From UBA2965 sp036526135 (GTDB lineage Bacteria > Pseudomonadota > Gammaproteobacteria > Pseudomonadales > Azotimanducaceae): a DNA stretch of 23,526 bases. Numbering within the stretch: position 1 is the stretch's first letter; each line of letters opens with the position of its first letter. The position numbers and the translations under genes are program-made. Below are positions 21,487-23,526 of this stretch, piece by piece. The notes under the pieces were generated by a model. It saw nothing but the letters and a program-made list of their open reading frames with translations. It did not search any database and was not told the origin of the DNA. Where the stretch lies: contig DATCZA010000056.1 of NCBI GenBank assembly GCA_036526135.1, forward strand, positions 1-23,526, given 5' to 3'.

Positions 21487-23526
21487 ATGAGAGCAAGCAA
21501 TGTTTTCTTGGCAGGGTTCGCCTTGGGCTACGCGGTGGTGGCCACGTCCAGTGCCTGGGCGGAGGAAGTGATCGAAGAGGTGGTCGTCCTCGGCTCGTAC
21601 ATAAAGCGGGCACCCGAGGATGCACCTTCGCCGGTCCGGGTAATCGGGCGTGAGGAGATGGAGGCCGCGGGACGGCCGCAGCTCGCAGACTACGTCATGA
21701 CGCTCCCATCGGTGGTCGGATCCGAGAACGTCACGGCTCAGGAGCAGAACGTCGCTGGTGCGGGCGCGGCCAACATCAACATCCGCAACCTGGGACTGTC
21801 ATCTACCCTTGTGCTGATCAACGGTAAACGCCTGAACGTGGGGACTTCAGTGTCCAATCAGGGGGAGAACTTCGTCGACATCAATCGTCTTCCGTCAATC
21901 ATGATTGAGAACGTAGAGATTTTGAAGGACGGCGCCTCGGCAACCTACGGCTCGGATGCTGTGGCAGGGGTAGCCAATTTCAAGCTTCGGGATCGCTTCG
22001 AGGGCTTTGAGATCCAGGGCTTCTATCAGGATTCCTTCAAGGGCAACGAAGTGAGCTTCAACAAGGTCGGGCTGCCGGAGATTTACCGCCCGGTGATCGA
22101 GGCGCGCTCGAAAGACACGTATTCTGACCTTGATCTTGGCGCCATCTGGGGCTTTGGCAACGACAAAACCCACTTCGTGATTGGCGCCAACTACTTCAAG
22201 CGGGATCCCCTGGAGTCGGTCGACCGTCAGTTTGCCATCAACGACATCGCAGACGGCAGCGTCGGGGGGCCGAGCCCTTTCAACCTGCCCCAGGACATGT
22301 TCGGGTCCGTCATTCTGGCGCCCGGACTGGAAATTCCCGGTGCCGCCCTGATTAACGACTCGTCGTGCGTAGCCCTCGGCCATTACAGGACGCGGAACTC
22401 GGGACTGTGCAGTCAGAAGCTTGACCTGCTGTCGCGTGACATCTTCTCCAAGGAAGAGCGCAGGCAGCTGCTTGCCACCTTTACTCACGACCTGAGCGAT
22501 CGGGTGGAGATCTATGGGCACTTCGGCGGCTCGGAAACGGACGTGCGCATCAATCAGTCACCGTCGTTTCCCATCACCTCGCAGGTTCCCTTCTCATCGG
22601 CGAACCCGGGCTTCCAGTTCGAGGTGCTGAACGGTTTTCAATCCCTCCTCACAACGGGCACCGCGCCATTCGGAGACGACGTGAACAACCGGCTGGCGTC
22701 GCTGCTGGCGGGCCAACCTTATCCGCTGCCCGTGCTGCCGTTCGTTCCGCCCGAGCTCGGCGGTCCGAACCCGCTGGATCCATTCGCGATTTTGTCGCAG
22801 GTCGGGACTCTCACTTTCAATGGGGTGATGCGCCCGTCGCTGCTGCACTTAGCGCAGATCGCCGGGGTGCCGGCAGATGTGGATGGCGACGGTGTGGTGG
22901 AGGAAGGCGAAATCTTCCGCAACCGTAACCAGAGCACCATAGACAGGGAGACCCGGGTGTTCATGATCGGCGCCCGGGGAGACCTGAACGACACCTGGAG
23001 CTTCGATACCTCGTTCAACTACAGCAGCGAGAAGAGTATTACGGTCTTTTACGATACGGTTACGGACCGCCTTTCCGATGCGTTGAACGGGTGGTTCGGC
23101 CTTGGCTGCGACAAGGACGCTTACGGGCCGGGCGAAGGACCTTGCACCTGGTTCAACCCCTTCGGCAGCTCCATGCTTCTGCCCGACGTCGTATTTCCCG
23201 ACGGGAACGGGAACCTGCATACCCTCGGCAACGATGCGGCCGCCGTGCACGCGCTGGAAGGGGAGGGAGTAGCGACCGCGCGCAGCTCCCTGATCGTGGT
23301 GGACGCAATCATGTCGACCAACGAGTTTTTCGGCTGGGAGCTAGGAGGCGGTGGCGTCGGCTTTGCTATTGGCGCCCAGTACCGCAAAGAGGAGTACAAA
23401 GCGGGCGGCAACGAGCTCGCCACGGATCCGAGCTTTCCTTTCGCGTTCACGGGCCCGGCGATCCCCTTCGACGCGGATCAGGACATCTGGGCCATATTCA
23501 CGGAGTTTGCCCTGCCGATCACCGAG
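21487..23526 (+). CDS. TonB-dependent outer-membrane receptor, N-terminal 680 codons (runs off right edge)
   Basis: Open from the ATG at 21487 (GAGGGG 8 bases upstream) to the window end with no stop. The signal peptide MRASNVFLAGFALGYAVVAT is followed by SSAWAEE. A TonB-box-like EEVVVLGSYI precedes the plug (about 42-165), with SPVRVIGREEMEAAGRPQLA, NINIRNLGLSSTLVLINGKR and VEILKDGASATYGSDAVAGV, all typical. Beta-barrel strands follow (for example DLDLGAIWGFGNDKTHFVIG). Large loops contain two Cys pairs, and DVDGDGVVEEGE (residues 464-475, 22876-22911) fits an EF-hand calcium loop. No STN signalling domain is present. It imports an unknown ligand across the outer membrane with TonB/ExbBD energy. 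This plug style is common in proteobacteria that take up carbohydrates, steroids or peptides; substrate unassigned. Confidence 0.93.
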   Translation, partial: MRASNVFLAGFALGYAVVATSSAWAEEVIEEVVVLGSYIKRAPEDAPSPVRVIGREEMEAAGRPQLADYVMTLPSVVGSENVTAQEQNVAGAGAANINIRNLGLSSTLVLINGKRLNVGTSVSNQGENFVDINRLPSIMIENVEILKDGASATYGSDAVAGVANFKLRDRFEGFEIQGFYQDSFKGNEVSFNKVGLPEIYRPVIEARSKDTYSDLDLGAIWGFGNDKTHFVIGANYFKRDPLESVDRQFAINDIADGSVGGPSPFNLPQDMFGSVILAPGLEIPGAALINDSSCVALGHYRTRNSGLCSQKLDLLSRDIFSKEERRQLLATFTHDLSDRVEIYGHFGGSETDVRINQSPSFPITSQVPFSSANPGFQFEVLNGFQSLLTTGTAPFGDDVNNRLASLLAGQPYPLPVLPFVPPELGGPNPLDPFAILSQVGTLTFNGVMRPSLLHLAQIAGVPADVDGDGVVEEGEIFRNRNQSTIDRETRVFMIGARGDLNDTWSFDTSFNYSSEKSITVFYDTVTDRLSDALNGWFGLGCDKDAYGPGEGPCTWFNPFGSSMLLPDVVFPDGNGNLHTLGNDAAAVHALEGEGVATARSSLIVVDAIMSTNEFFGWELGGGGVGFAIGAQYRKEEYKAGGNELATDPSFPFAFTGPAIPFDADQDIWAIFTEFALPITE

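Noticed and set aside
1..23526. Mobile element, prophage, CRISPR array, tRNA or attachment site
   Set aside because: I found no transposase, integrase, terminal repeats, regularly spaced repeats or tRNA-like cloverleaf by eye; a computed scan could still find weak cases.

Overview
The window is GC-rich, densely coded DNA that looks gammaproteobacterial. The clues are the mix of protein families: tandem UspE-like stress proteins, a slipin/NfeD pair, a TraR/DksA-type zinc protein, a coiled-coil protein of a type I associate with gammaproteobacteria, and a large TonB-dependent receptor. I cannot name a genus. I see no tRNA, rRNA, insertion sequence, integrase, CRISPR array or phage gene.

Left part (1-8775): a stress and redox-signalling island. 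A leftward set of overlapping or closely spaced genes encodes a universal stress protein (USP), a 150-residue helical protein that may be phasin-like, a FixL-like PAS histidine kinase with apparent haem-ligand residues, and the start of a FixJ-like response regulator that runs off the left edge. Diverging from it are two single-domain USPs, then an NfeD-type membrane serine protease with its slipin partner, then three tandem-domain USPs, one leftward and two rightward. With a further USP at 13977 the window holds seven USP genes carrying ten USP domains. The layout suggests an oxygen- or redox-responsive energy-stress regulon.

Middle part (8855-14423): a leftward pair of c-type cytochrome genes. 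The larger protein resembles cytochrome cd1 nitrite reductase (NirS) over its whole d1 propeller, but it has an extra N-terminal cytochrome c domain and lacks both distal active-site histidines of NirS. It is probably not an ordinary nitrite reductase. Divergent to it is an APH-like/P-loop kinase fusion. A leftward CBS-domain protein and a TraR/DksA-type zinc-finger protein follow, then the seventh USP.

Gene-free stretch (14424-15741, about 1.3 kb): a cluster of DnaA-box-like 9-mers, a possible promoter, about 465 bases of strongly hairpin-forming sequence ending in a textbook rightward intrinsic terminator, then a leftward intrinsic terminator with no gene behind it. I interpret the first part as an unrecognised structured non-coding RNA gene and the second as the end of a possible leftward small RNA.

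Right part (15742-23526): a thiolase, then a Tat-exported sulfite-oxidase-family molybdoenzyme whose stop overlaps the start of a monohaem cytochrome c (a SorAB/SorTU-like sulfite dehydrogenase). Two tiny genes of 65 and 34 codons follow, then a conserved coiled-coil protein, a small membrane protein, a DsbA/FrnE-like thiol oxidoreductase, and the first 680 codons of a TonB-dependent receptor with an EF-hand-like loop. The window's themes are periplasmic electron transfer (three c-type cytochrome proteins, one d1-like domain and one molybdoenzyme) and stress signalling.
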